Assembly: GCF_022539505.1 (NCBI RefSeq)
Contig: NC_061508.1
Coordinates: forward strand, 346,283,484-346,347,483
Length of the DNA: 64,000 nucleotides
DNA from: Lolium rigidum
Taxonomy: Eukaryota; Streptophyta; Magnoliopsida; Poales; Poaceae
Reading direction: 5' to 3'
Shown: positions 44,898 to 56,279 of the stretch, piece after piece
Layout of the letters: every line of letters begins with the position of its first letter
How positions within the stretch are numbered: position 1 is the first letter of the stretch
Notes under the pieces: model-generated
Told to the model about the DNA's origin: nothing
The model's database searches: none
Seen by the model: the letters and a program-made list of their open reading frames with translations, nothing else
Program-made: the position numbers and the translations under genes

Positions 44898-47800
44898 TTA
44901 CATCATCGATTGAGAAGAGTGTTTCGCTTTCTTCTTGCTTTTCTTGCTCGTCGTTGAATAATTTAGCCCCGTGTCGTGACTTCTTCTTTTGAAGGGTCGA
45001 CCTGACCTCGGTAGCGTGGTCCTGCTTCTTCTTGTGGTGTATGTTGTGTCTTCGTCCTCGGATTCTTCCATCATTGGGTCTCCGACTTGTCCTTCAAAGT
45101 CTTCCTCGTTGGCGACTCCATCCATTCCGACGATGGTCCTCTTGCCTCTCCTCACGATAACACGGCTAGGCCTGGATGGGTCGGTTATGAAGAAGCATTG
45201 GTGCACGTGTTCTGCCGGTACCCATGGCTCATTCCGCGCGGTGGCGTTCGTGGACTTTGATTTGTTGGCTTCGGGTAGAAACATGGTGGTGAAATACCGG
45301 TCTTCTTTTGTGACGTTCTTAGCCCATCCGATACGGAACATCGGCACTTTCTCCCCGGCCGTAGCTAAGCTCCCAGATTTCCTCGATTCTTCCGTAGTAT
45401 CTAGTCTTTACGTCACCCGTCCAGGAATCCATCGTTACCCCCGAGTTCCGGTAAGCATCTGTTCTTGTCTTTTTCTTCCGTGTAGAATGTGTACCCGTTG
45501 ATATCGTACGCTTGGTAAGTCATGAGGTTGGGCGCGGGGCCATGTGACAAGGCCAATACTAGTTTATCCTTGTCGAATCCATTGGTGGGGGATTAGCATC
45601 AATGTGGTCTTTGAACCAGCGCGCGAAAGAGGAGTTGTGCTCTCTGTATATTTCTGCTTCCGTCATCATCGGCTTGCCACTTGTTCTCTATCATGGTTTT
45701 GTGCTCTTTCAACCAAGGATCGATCAAGTCAATGTGTTGTAGCGCTACTAAGTTGGCCCTGTCAAAGTCGGAAGTCCGACCAGACATGTGCACGTGCAGT
45801 TCCTTCCTTCCATTTTTGTGGCCTACTCCCTCGAACCTGCGGAGGTGCTTGTTTTGAGGCAAACCAACGGGGTCCTCGATGTCTAGATAATTCGTGCGTA
45901 AAGAGATGCACTCTTCGGTGAGCCAGCCCCGTACGATGCTTCCATCCGGATGTGACCTCGTTACGAACGTATCCTTTAATGACCCCATTCATTCTTTCAA
46001 ACGACATCATGTTGTGTAAGAATGCCGGCCCTAGACCGACGATATCATCCATGATATGGACCAACGAGATGGACCATCACGTCAAAGAATGCAAGCGGGA
46101 AGTACATCTCAAGCTCACATAGGATCACCACGATCTCTTCCCGGAGCCTTGCGAGTTTCTTCACGCTTATCGACTTCCGAGTTATGACGTCGAAGAAGTT
46201 ACGGAGCCCGGTCAGCATTGCACGGACATGGTCATCCATTATACCTCGGATTGCAACCGGAAGAATCTGCGTCATCATCACGTGACGGTCATGAGACTTC
46301 ATGCCGCCGAAGTTTCGTTTCTTGGGGTCCATGTATCTCGCTTATTAGCCCGGAGTAACCGAAGGGCACTCGACTCCTAGAAGGCAATTGAAAAATTGAT
46401 CGACCTCGGCCGGACTAAAAGTGAAGCAGGAGGGGGACAGAATAGTCCGGCTGCTTAATCCTTTTGCGCTTCGACCGCCGTCCGCCTCCTCCTCCGACTG
46501 TCCCTCTTGGGCCGCCGGGATCTGAAGCTCTTCCCTGATGCCCAAAACTTTCAGGTCTTGTCTTGCTTTCGGCCCATCTTTGGTCCGGTCCGGCATGTTG
46601 AGAAGAGTGCCAAGCAAGCTCTCGCACACGTTCTTTGTAATATGCATGACATCAAGGCGAGTGAGGTGTATCGAGAATTTTCCGAGTACGGCAAGTCCCA
46701 AAACACGGACCTCCTTTTCCATACACCAATGAGCGGCGTCGCCGTTGCCTTTTTCTTCTTCTTCTCTCCAGGCTTTTGACGTATCTTTCCCGGCGGAGGG
46801 CACTCCTTCCAACCTTTCAGTAATGTATCGATCTCTTCGCCGCTCTTCTTCCGTGGAGGTCCTCGGGGTTCGTTTGTACCATCGAAAAGATCTCCACGCT
46901 TTCTCCACGGGTCAGTCTTCTGTAGCCACCTTCGATGCCCCATGTAAACTGTTTTCGAAGAGCCGGGATCCTTACCAAGCTGCAAAAACATCGTCTCTTC
47001 CATGCACTCGACACATGCCTTGTGTCCATGGCACACCCGGCACGAAATGTAACCGTATCCGAGGTAGTCCTGCACCGTCGTGATCAACGCGGCTCTCGAA
47101 AGGGAAATATTCTTCCGCGACGGCGTCCCATGTATCTACCCCTTCCTCCGCCCACAACGTTTCAAGCTCCTCCTTTAATAGTTCGAGATACATGTTGATA
47201 TCGTTTCCTGGCTGTGTCGGCCCTTGAATTAGCATACTCATCCGTATGTACTTCCTCTTCATGCACAGCCGGGCGGGAGGTTGTAGATCCATACAAACAC
47301 GGGCCATGTGCTATGTGTGCTGCTCCGGTTTCCGAACGGATTGAATCCGTCCGTGCTCGCACCCAACCTGATGTTTACGGGTTCTGCCCCAAAACTTCCG
47401 AATTCATTGTCTAATGCTTTCCACCGGCTTGCATCCGAAGGGTGTGTCGAGCATTGGGTGCTCAATCCGATCTTCATCATTCAACACCGCCTCCTTTCTT
47501 TCAGCGTGCCGGCACATGAGCTTTGCTTCCTTGCGGTCCGCGTAGAACCGTTGCAGCCGGGGGCGAGCGGGAAGTACCACACAACTTTCCGAGGAGCTTT
47601 CTTCTTCCCTTTCTTGTACCGTTCAGCGTCACACACGGGACATTTGGTCTTGTCCACGTGCTCCTTGCGATACATGATACGGTCGTTGATGCGGGCGTGA
47701 TACTTTTCGTGGGGTAAGTCGAGAGGGCACGTGATTCTCTTGGCCTCGGCTAGACTACCGGGACACGTGTTCCCGGTAGGATGGAGATCTTTCACGTATT

Positions 47801-48443
47801 CCGGGATGTCGTCGACGCTTGTGTCCGTCCATCCGTGTTTCGCCTTCATCTGCGAGCACATCGAGAGCTACTCTCAAGCGAGACTCCCCCAACCCGCGAC
47901 CTGAGTCGTACAACGGAGTATTCGAGTCTATCTCCGGTTGCTCAAGCTTTGATTTCCGCTTGGCGCCTTTCGTCTTTTCGAGAAGCGGATCTTGAAGATG
48001 AGGGTCCCGCACGACCGAAGCTAGCGGCACCTCTTCGTCGTCGTCAAGGTTATTGTCATCGTCAAGGTTATTATCGTCGTCAAGGTTATCGTCTTCGCGA
48101 CAAACTCTTCATCGTCATCAATGTCATGATGCCCTCCTTCTTGCCGGCCATTATTACCACCTGCTGCCGTCGCCCCATTGACCTCCGCGCCATCATCGCT
48201 CATCCATTGAGTGTGTCCATGCATGAAACCATTAGTGAGCAGGTGCCCCTGCAATTTTCCTGAATACGGGCCAAACCATTTCCCTCGTTTGCATCTCCGG
48301 CACGGACACAATACCTCCGTGCGTTTATTTTCATACATGTCGATGATCGCGTGTTTTAGATATCTCATCACGATGCTTTCACTCATCTCGATAACCATTA
48401 TCGCCTGCATGGTAAGATTACATAATTGATTAGAACCATGCAT
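44898..48443 (-). pseudogene. CACTA TNP2-type transposase, broken
   Basis: Pieces in order from the N terminus are: a transposase-associated cluster (VLCPCRRCKRGKWFGPYSGK); Transposase_21 (DAERYKKGKKKAPRKVVWYF, RKYIRMSMLIQGPTQPGNDI, GYGYISCRVCHGHKACVECM, DPGSSKTVYMGHRRWLQ, LDVMHITKNVCESLLGTLLN); DUF4218 (KKRNFGGMKSHDRHVMMTQI ... LPEEIV-like region, MMSFERMNGVIKGYVRN); and DUF4216 near the C terminus (RIGWAKNVTKEDRYFTTMF ... EHVHQCFFITDPSRPSRVI). The stop is at 44898. At least six frame changes separate the pieces, so the product cannot be made. An intact TNP2 would cut at the CACTA ends. Confidence 0.9.
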
Positions 48444-49014
48444 CCGTCGGTAGTTTTCACGGAAAATTTCGGCATGACCTTCCTACACGGTAGGACATAG
48501 GAGCGCCGTAAATGTGCCGAAACGGAAACTTGAAGAATCAACATTTCGGCGCAACGTTGGCAACTCATTTTCAACGCCAACACACACACAAGCACAAGCA
48601 CAACATATATATATATATGCCACACACGAGAGCTTTGCTTCAAATGTCCAACATACGTCGATTTCATTCCTCAATTTGTTCATTAATCACCTATTTGTTT
48701 GATATAATTGTCGACGAGATCGAGACGATGCGCCGCGACAATGGCGTATGGAAGCCGACTTTCTAGATCTAGATCTAGATTGAGCGGTCAACGCGGGATA
48801 GTAGATCTAGATCTACATAGGGGGATGTGGGAGATGCATGTAGGAAGGGAAGATTTGCTCAAAAAATATGATTTTGTTTGGTCAAATTAGCTAAATTGGG
48901 GATAGGAATAGGCAAAAATGAGCTAGGTTGGGAGAAGGCTCGGGTTGTGTGGATAAGTGGAGTGTAGTGAGTGTGTGAGTGAGTGTGCTGGTTGGTGGCT
49001 GAAATAACTCCCAG

Positions 49015-49350
49015 GTTATTGCCGGCGCACCTGGGCCGTGGTGCGCCGGCAATATATACCCCATCCGGCTATAGTTGCTCCGGGCCAGGCCCGAGAAACA
49101 TTGCCGGCGCACCAGCCCAGGGAGCGCGCCGGCAACGGCAGAGCTACCGCCGGCGCGCTCCCCGGGCTGGTGCGCCGGCAGTGTTTCCCTGGGCCTGGCC
49201 CGAATCGGCCGAGCCCATGCCAGGAATTTTCCCCGGCGCGTCTTCTCCGGAGGTGCGCCGGCAGTATGCCTGCATCGCCGGCGCGGCGACTTCCTGGTGC
49301 GCCGGCAACACCTTCCACCGGCGCACGTCCTAGGTGGTGCGCCGGCACGT
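49015..49350. repeat. Right subterminal repeats of the CACTA element
   Basis: Around ten copies of the same GTGCGCCGGCA-type word in both orientations, several as close inverted pairs (for example 49020-49052 and 49102-49182). Confidence 0.8.
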
Positions 49351-49384
49351 TTTGCCTCCACCTATAAGCTTTTTCCTAGTAGTG

Positions 49385-51967
49385 ATGACCCAAGCTTCAG
49401 GTTCCGGCACAGGTGTGCCCTCCGGCGCTTCAGTCCAATCCGCGATAAAATTTGCTAGAACTTGAGACTTGATTGCAGTTCTGGGTTCGTAGTTGATGTC
49501 AAAGGCAAATAATTCAATGCCCCATTTTTCTACACGTCCTGTTGCGTCGGAGTTGTTGATGATAGTTGCCAGGGGAGCCTATCTCACCACTGTCATTGGG
49601 TGCTCCTGGAAGTAGTGTCTCAGCTTCCGGCTACCTAGGAATACTCCGTAGGCTAGCTTCTGAAAGTGAGGGTATCTATGCTTGGATTCCGTCAAGACTT
49701 CGCTAATGTAATAGACTGCCCTTTGGACTCCGTGCTCATGTCCTTCTTCCTATCGCACCACCACGATTACGAGACTAATGACTTTGTTGGTGGCTGCCAT
49801 ATAGAGGAGCATAGGCTCTGACTCAGCTGGAGCTGCCAATATGGGTGGTGAGGAGAGTATGTTCTTCAATCCCTGAAGTGCTTCGTCTGCTGCCTCGTCC
49901 CAGACAAATTTGTCTGTTTTCTTCAGTAGCTTGTACAGAGGTAGGGCTTTCTCGCCAAGACGGCTAACAAATCTACTGATTGCCGCAACGCAACCAGTTA
50001 ATCGTTGCACATATTTGAGACAAGTTGGCCTCTTGATGTTCAGGATAGCCTTGATTTTTTCCGGGTTAACTTCAATGCCCCTGTGGGAAACAATGAAGCC
50101 AAGGAGTTTTCCGGCTGGTACGCCAAAGACGCACTTCAGCGGATTTAACATCATCTTGTACCGTCGGAGATTATCAAAGGTTTCCTTGAGGTCGCTGATC
50201 AGGTCGGATCCCTTTCGGGTCATGACCGCTATATCGTCGACGTAGGCGTGCACGTTCCGGCCAATCTGGTCCTTCAGGCACCGCTGCATCGTACGTTGGT
50301 ATGTGGCACCTGCGTTTTTCAAGCCAAAAGGCATGGTAACGTAGCAGTATGTGCCAAAGGGTGTGATGAAAGAGGTCGCCTTTTGGTCAGACTCCTTCAT
50401 CCGGATCTGATGATACCCGGAATATGCGCCAAGAAAACACAGAAGTTCCGCCCCTGCCGTCAAATCAATGACTTGGTCAATGCGCGGCAAGGGGAACGGA
50501 TCCTTCGGACAATGCTTATTCAAGCCGGGGTAATCGATGCACATTCTTAGTATTTTAGAATTCTTTTTGGGTACAAGGACGGGGTTTGCGACCCACTCGG
50601 TATGGATAACTTCTACTACAAAACCTGCCTCTAGTAACTTTGCTAATTCCATTCCTATGGTGTGGCGCTTCTTATCTCCAAAGCGTCGCATAGCTTTCTT
50701 CACCGGTTTTAAACCCGGATTTATGTTGAGGTAGTGCTCGGCGAGTTCCCTTGGTACTCCGGACATGTCAGAAGGTTGCCATGCGAAGATATCCATGTTA
50801 GCTCGGAGGAACTCGACGAGCGCGCTTTCCTATTTGGGGTCCATGTTGGCTCCGACTGAAACCTGCTTGGAGTCATCGCCTTCAATGAGGTCATGCTTCT
50901 TGGTTTCTATCGCGGCCTTGAACGAAGTCTTCTATTCGGAGATCTGCTTCTTGGTGGTCTGCATCTCAGTCGGATCCACCGCAGCTCTGTAGCCTTGCAG
51001 CTCCTCTCCAGATATGACGGATTCTGCAAAGGCGGCCTCGCCTTCCTCGCAGTTCCTAGCTTTCTTGTAATCTCCGGATACGGTAATCATGTCGTTAGGA
51101 CCCGGAATCTTGAGCTTGTTGTAGATGTAGCATGCCCTAGCGTGAAACTTGTGGTAGGTGGGCCTGCCGAAGATCACCTGGTAGGAGCTTTTGAAGGGCA
51201 CCACTTCAAACGTGATCATCTCTTCGCGGTAATTGTTAACATCGCCGAAGGCCACGGGAAGTTTGATGCTACCCAGGGAGTTTGCCTTTTTGCCCGGAAC
51301 CACACCATGGAACTCAGTGGTGCTATGCTTTAGCTGGTCCTTGGTTAGGTTCATCCTCTCCAGAGTCTCCAGGTACATGATGTTCAAGCTAGCTCCGCCA
51401 TCCAAAAGGCACTTGGAGAAGTCATACCCGTCAATACGGGGACTCACAACCAGAGCATAGCATTCTTTTGGGATGACAGCCGGATGATCCGACCTGTCAA
51501 AAGTACAGGCTTTCTCCGACCACTTGACATACTGCGGCACAGCCGGAACTGTGGCGTTCAAGAGCCGGAGCGCCGATTTTTTCGCGCGGACTGTTGGGGT
51601 TCCGAGGAAGGTGTGGAAGGCTCCGAAACTCTTTATGCCGAAGGGGTTGGACTTGTTAGCTGCGGTACCCTCCTTGGGTTCCGGCGAAGCGTCATCCTCA
51701 TCCATTGCCTCGGAACTGTCCTCTTCTTGTCCTTGTTCTTGCCCTTGCCTCCTTTGCCGCGTGGGCGGTGCTTCCGGGCTCGCTTGTATCCTGCCTCCGG
51801 GTCATTCTTCAGATCGTTGACCCACTTGCAGTTGCGATTGGTGTGAGTGGATTTGCCCGTAGCCGGATCTAGATGAGCCAGGCACGACATATCCCTGTAT
51901 TCTTCGTACGTTTGGGGGGCGCGGGATCCGGCTGCGGTGACCTGGTCAGCGCGCTGCTGGCTGGCAA
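49385..51967 (-). pseudogene. RLG-A partial gag, protease, reverse transcriptase and start of RNase H
   Basis: From the right: a gag knuckle-region remnant (51890-51700, THTNRNCKWVNDLK, Lys/Arg-rich), then one indel near 51700. Protease follows with Asp102 of its open frame in LLDGGASLNIMY (DGG rather than the usual DTG/DSG), then FGRPTYHKFHARACYIYNK. Reverse transcriptase (50796-49750) has WVANPVLVPKKNSKILRMCI, FGLKNAGATYQR and YVDD at residues 185-188 of the open frame. The connection continues past 49750 with VYYISEVLTESKHRYPHFQK and EKWGIELFAFDINYE up to the CACTA boundary. Four in-frame TAG stops (at 50932, 50830, 49750 and 49579) interrupt one otherwise continuous frame. Gag's 5' part is missing. 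Confidence 0.9.
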
Positions 51968-51977
51968 AGGATTAATT

Positions 51978-52348
51978 TGTCAGTGCCTACAGATTGTAGA
52001 CTAGGGTTTTGCTAGAAGTAGAGGGCAAGTAGATCTCGAAGGTTTCAGCCGAAAAGTACTCGCTGATTGTAAAACTAGGGTTCTGTTAACAATAGATTCG
52101 ATCCTTTCTTTGTCCCTCGACTCCCCCTTATATAGAGGGTGGAGCCGAGGGTTTCGTAATACACAAGTTACAGAGTTCGGGAGGGTTTCGTACCCAACCC
52201 GTAAGATTACAAGTCTCTATATTTCCTAATACAATCTATCTTTCATTAACACTAAATGGGCTTCCAAATCTTCTTATTCTTCGAATCCTGGGCCTTCAGT
52301 AAACCCCGGGTACCATCTTCGGCAGGCCCATTGGGGATGCCTATGTCA
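51978..52348 (-). repeat. 3' LTR of RLG-B
   Basis: 371 bp with TG...CA ends. A minus-strand TATATAAG lies at about 52127-52134, followed by a short leader. The second LTR is not in the window. Confidence 0.75.
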
Positions 52349-53220
52349 GTAGCCCCCGAGATTTTTCTTGAATCGAAGAATCAGGGAAAATCTCCAACTT
52401 TAATCATTACATAACCTTTCGATATGCAAATATTATTTTGTACAGGGATAACGGTAGTTGGGGCTAGTTCATCTGACGGATCAGGTACTAGTTAACTGCT
52501 CTAGTGGCAATCCGCAAAAACCTACTTCAAGATCACGTCCCCGGACATGATCTCGGGATACCGGTGTAAACTTCGACAGGTGCCGCTTAAGGTCTTACCA
52601 TTCTGTCGAGTCCCAGTCATATTTTATCGGGTACCTAACACGTCCGTTAGGATTTTTCTTCGTATCTGTTGATACGGAAAAAAGTAGCAATCCGCCGTCA
52701 GAGCCGGTGCCACGCCGCTCAGAACGGATCTGGGGTCTTACCTTCGCAAAGTTTTGCGGCATTTAGAGATTTATTCGCGACTTCTAGCGCTCTGAGAATA
52801 TATTGTCGAGTGTTTTCGGCTGTTGGAATAGCACATTTTATCGAGTCATATTTTATGACTTATTTTGTCTTCCCGGTGGGAGTATATGTAGAGTTATCTG
52901 TATAACTCGAAATATACTCACTTCTTTTTCTTTCTTTTGGTCAAAATTCATGGGGTACGCGAACAGCGTTCCCGATGGGAGTAGCCCCCGAGGCTACAAC
53001 CAAGAACTTGTGCTTGGGTGTAGGCTGCACAGATTAATATCCTCTGCCACTATATTGGTAATCCTTCTCGAGATTTTTTATATCTATCGGGTGCGCGACA
53101 GCGCTCCCGATGGGAGTAGCCCCCGAGGCTATGAACAAATGCTTGCATTTGATCATAGGCTTTCTCCATTTCTATCTTGTCATACTTGAAGTTTTCTCTT
53201 TTTCCAAAGTAGCCCCCGAG
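52348..53220 (-). repeat. Four copies of a polypurine-tract-like word downstream of the RLG-B LTR
   Basis: AGTAGCCCCCGAG (minus strand CTCGGGGGCTACT) occurs exactly at 52348-52360, 52980-52992, 53115-53127 and 53208-53220. The second and third copies are embedded in longer similar sequence (CCCGATGGGAGTAGCCCCCG). Otherwise 52361-53586 is non-coding, AT-rich spacer. Confidence 0.8.
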
Positions 53221-53586
53221 CATTTGGGCAAAAACTTGTATTTGATCAAAGGCTCTCGAAATAATCTTGTGTTGTCGATATTTTCCCCAGGCTCCTTAGT
53301 CGAGTTTTTCTTGTACGTCAATGACGTCATTGCTGATGATAGCCACGATTACTGTATTGGAAAAATGCGAAAACCGCTCCTCCCACTGCCTCGTGGGTCC
53401 AGATTCCCTCTCCGATGGACACGTCGTGCAAGTGGGGGACACACGTCTCCCGCTTTTACTAGCACATGTACTGCAGGTCCTGTAATTTCTCGTCATAATG
53501 AAATTACCTTTTACCCCCTTGACTATGTGTACAGCATCTACTCCACAATTTCTTCATCCGACGATGCGTCGTTTCACCGCACCTGC

Positions 53587-53593
53587 ATATAAG
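53587..53593 (+). promoter_or_regulatory. TATA box of the RLG-B antisense gene
   Basis: ATATAAG lies about 180 bases upstream of the ATG at 53770, on the strand opposite to gag-pol and followed by a C/T-rich leader. Confidence 0.5.
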
Positions 53594-53769
53594 GTCATCG
53601 TCTTCCTCAATCAACACTTTCACCTGCGCCGCACTTCTGTTCTTCTGCAAAAAATCCTCCATTGCGCTCATTGCTTTATGCGCTCCTCCAAGCTCGTGCT
53701 GTTCTGCTCCATTCTAGTGGAAATCCATCACACTCGCGACACACTTAGCATAGCACTCCAAAATCTCCA

Positions 53770-56259
53770 ATGGCCACCGAAGATTTGGAGTGGGAGAGAT
53801 CCAAGATCTCCAGCCAGGACATGAACCTGCTGAAGAAGCTGGGGTTCGCCAAGAAGAAGGACGCGCTGCGCTTCCCCCACGAGGATAGCTACCCATCTCC
53901 TCCAATGGAATACCGGGTTAGTTTTGTTGATCATCTCATCCGCGGTCTTTCCCCTCCTATCCATGAGTTTCTTCGAGGTCTTCTCTTTGTTTATGGGCTT
54001 CAGCTTCATCAGCTGACGCCCAATTCTATCTTGCACGTGTCGATTTTTATCACATTGTGCGAATGCTTCCTCGGAGTCCAACCTAATTGGGCTTTGTGGA
54101 AATGCATCTTCTGCCTCCGCCGTAATGGCTCCCACGGCGTCGCCTATAATATTGGCGGCGTCGTTATCTGTGTTCGTTCCGACGTCGATTACTTCGATGT
54201 CAAATTCCCTGATTCTGTCCAAGGGTGGCGCAAGAAGTGGTTGTATGTGCACGAAGAAAGCTCTGATTCAGTAGAGTACAACATTGCCCCCTTCGACGGA
54301 AAAACCAAAATTCTTCGCCGCCGCTCCTGGGATGCTGAAGCTACCGAAGAAGAGAAATTGGCGACAAAGGCGCTGATGATTCACATCCGTGAGCTTCAGA
54401 GTACCCGTGGCAAGGAGCTATCGGGTATCCAAATCACAACCTACTTCCTTAGGATTAGAGTGCAACCTCTGCAAGCTCGAAAAAATCCCCTTTGGACATA
54501 TGCTGGTGATGAAGACGTCGAGAGGCTCTCCACGGATCTTCCTGCGAAGGACTTGGAGAAGCTGATTCGAAGAATCTCCAAGCTTAACAAGAAGGACACC
54601 GTTCCAGCTTCTTGCAAAGTTAAGCCATTTTGTAGCGCCAATCCTCTTCCTGAGGTAATTGTTCTTCGCGGCTATTATGCTGTCTTCCCGAATTATTTCT
54701 GTCGACCACTTTATTGATAACGAAATATAACTGCTTTGTCAATATTCTTTATTTTCCACAGGGTCACCTTGTTCTATCTTCTCTTCCTCCCCTTCCCGAT
54801 GGTGGGGAAGTCAAAGAACGGGTTGTTGTCACCGACGACAACCAGGGTACTTCTCGCCCTGAAAGTGGAGTCGGGGGTTCCCAAAAATTCGCGGCTTCTC
54901 TTGAAAAAGAGAATGAAACAGAGGTTACTTCGTCGACACGCTCGTCTCTCCCCGCTGCTTCTCCAAAAGGCAAGAGGAAAAGGGATGAAACTATCGACTC
55001 TGGCGCCTCCAAATCCGATACTTCCCGTGCCGAAAAGACTGCACCCGATGCCGGGGAGAAGGCTTTGGATCTTTACGATGCTGCTCTTATCAACTCGTAA
55101 GTTTTTTAATGCACTATATTTTTCTCTTTGTTGATGCTTTTTGAAATTGCTATTTATCATGTCGATGTATTTGTTGCAGTGGCGATGAAGAGGAAGATGC
55201 ACCTATTGATGAGACTGCTCGAACGAGCACGTCTCGTACTTTAGTTGTCTCAGAAGCTCGTCCTGATGGCGACGAAACTTCACCTCCTCAACAAAACCCT
55301 GAACATCCAACACCAGCTGTGAGCCCCCAGGCTCCTTCCCCGAAGAGAGCCAGGGTAGAATCAACCGAGGAACCAACCATACTAGCTAGTTGTTCCTCGA
55401 CTCCTTTGATGGAAAAAGTAAGTTATCTTCTTTGTTCTGTATTGGCTTCATTTTTCTGAACTTCCCTCCGTTTCTTCATGATGTCGAACTTTTCCACTTC
55501 TTATATTGATCCTGTTTTTATGATCTTTCTTTAGCCTTTCATGAAGGAGCTTATCCGTTTTGGTACCCAATTTATCGGGTACCGCGAATATGCCGTCAAA
55601 CTAGAAGGCACCCTCTTTTTTCCTTGTCGAATATATTCTGTCGCTATTTTTTGCTGTAGTTCTTTTACTCGCCTGCTTTACACTGGCAGAAAAACTTGCG
55701 GAAGCCAACAAACGTGCTGACGCTCTTGCTACTGAGTTAGAGCAAAGCGAGACAGCACGCATGAAAGCCGAAGCTGATGCTGCTACCGTCGAGGATCTTC
55801 AAAAAAGACTCGACGACGCGAAAAAGGCTCTAGAAGAAAATGTAGCTCAGCATTCTGCTCGCGAAGAAGAAATCCTTGGTCGACTAGAGTCGCAGAGTCG
55901 ACGTTTTGTTAGTAAGTGTTCACACCCTTGCTGCTTTCTCGCGTCGTGTTTTGGCTTCTTTTTTTCTTTCTTTGAGTAACTCTATTTTATGCTTTAAGCA
56001 GGGAGAACACACCAAGAGTACGAACTGGAGAATCCTGAAGATGACGAGCTTCTTGATGCGCTTTCTCTCCTTGAAATCCATAGTACTGAAGCTCGTAACG
56101 GCCTAGCTGAAGCTGAAGCTGGCCTGTCGCGGCTTTTCCCCTATTTTTTCAAGAGAAAGGAGAAACCCGCAGTCTTTATTGATCTCGCTAAGTGCTTCAC
56201 TTCCAACGAAGACCTTGGACTCCAACTTTGCCAGGAAGGGTTAAAAGTTGGAGTCGAAG
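53770..56259 (+). pseudogene. Antisense spliced gene of RLG-B (Transposase_28-like), truncated by a CACTA element
   Basis: Exons read 53770-54654, 54762-55096, 55180-55417, 55535 to about 55604, 55690-55911 and 56002-56259, all in phase and free of stops. The fourth exon would use a GC donor (GAAG/GCACC), the rest GT-AG. Exon 1 has LIRGLSPPIHEFLRGLLFVY and YGLQLHQLTPNSILHVSIFI, aligning with the RLG-A antisense gene (YGLQ.H...PNS.L..S...TLCE). Later exons give a KRKRDE-type basic patch, a coiled coil (KLAEANKRADALATELEQSE) and LFPYFFKRKEKPAVFIDLAK. The last exon is cut at VGVEA by the CACTA end at 56260, so the C terminus lies elsewhere. Function is unknown; likely nuclear. Confidence 0.8.
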
Positions 56260-56279
56260 CACTACAAAGGAAAACAATT

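Larger units (their letters stand above)
36596..49384 (-). mobile_element. CACTA element (12.8 kb) inserted in RLG-A RNase H
   Basis: Starts CACTACAAGGGAAAGGCC and ends TTTTTCCTAGTAGTG, with the 3-bp duplication ATG at 36593-36595 and 49385-49387. Both ends carry dense GCGCCGGC-type subterminal repeats. It contains, on the minus strand, a TNP2 transposase pseudogene (44898-48443), a second gene (about 38264-42088) and a small membrane ORF (37170-37478). It also holds tandem repeats and a palindrome. RLG-A pol reads straight across once the element is mentally removed, confirming the boundaries. Confidence 0.95.
23325..51977 (-). mobile_element. RLG-A: Ty3/gypsy retrotransposon with antisense spliced gene, heavily nested
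   Basis: Minus-strand order from right to left is partial gag, protease, reverse transcriptase, RNase H, integrase, antisense gene, 3' LTR. This order and the antisense gene fit the Tat-type branch of Ty3/gypsy. RLG-C is inserted in the antisense gene and a CACTA element in the RNase H codons. The 5' end is missing: gag is cut at about 51967-51977, where the LTR of RLG-B begins. Coding parts carry stops and frameshifts, so the element is dead. Confidence 0.8.
51978..56259 (-). mobile_element. RLG-B: Ty3/gypsy retrotransposon, 3' end with antisense gene
   Basis: A TGTCAGTGCC ... GCCTATGTCA LTR lies at 51978-52348. It is followed by CTCGGGGGCTACT (minus strand) as polypurine tract and by an antisense spliced gene. 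Gag and pol are not in the window; the element is cut at 56260 by the left end of a CACTA element and would continue beyond it. RLG-B abuts the broken gag of RLG-A, so it probably inserted into RLG-A. Confidence 0.8.
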
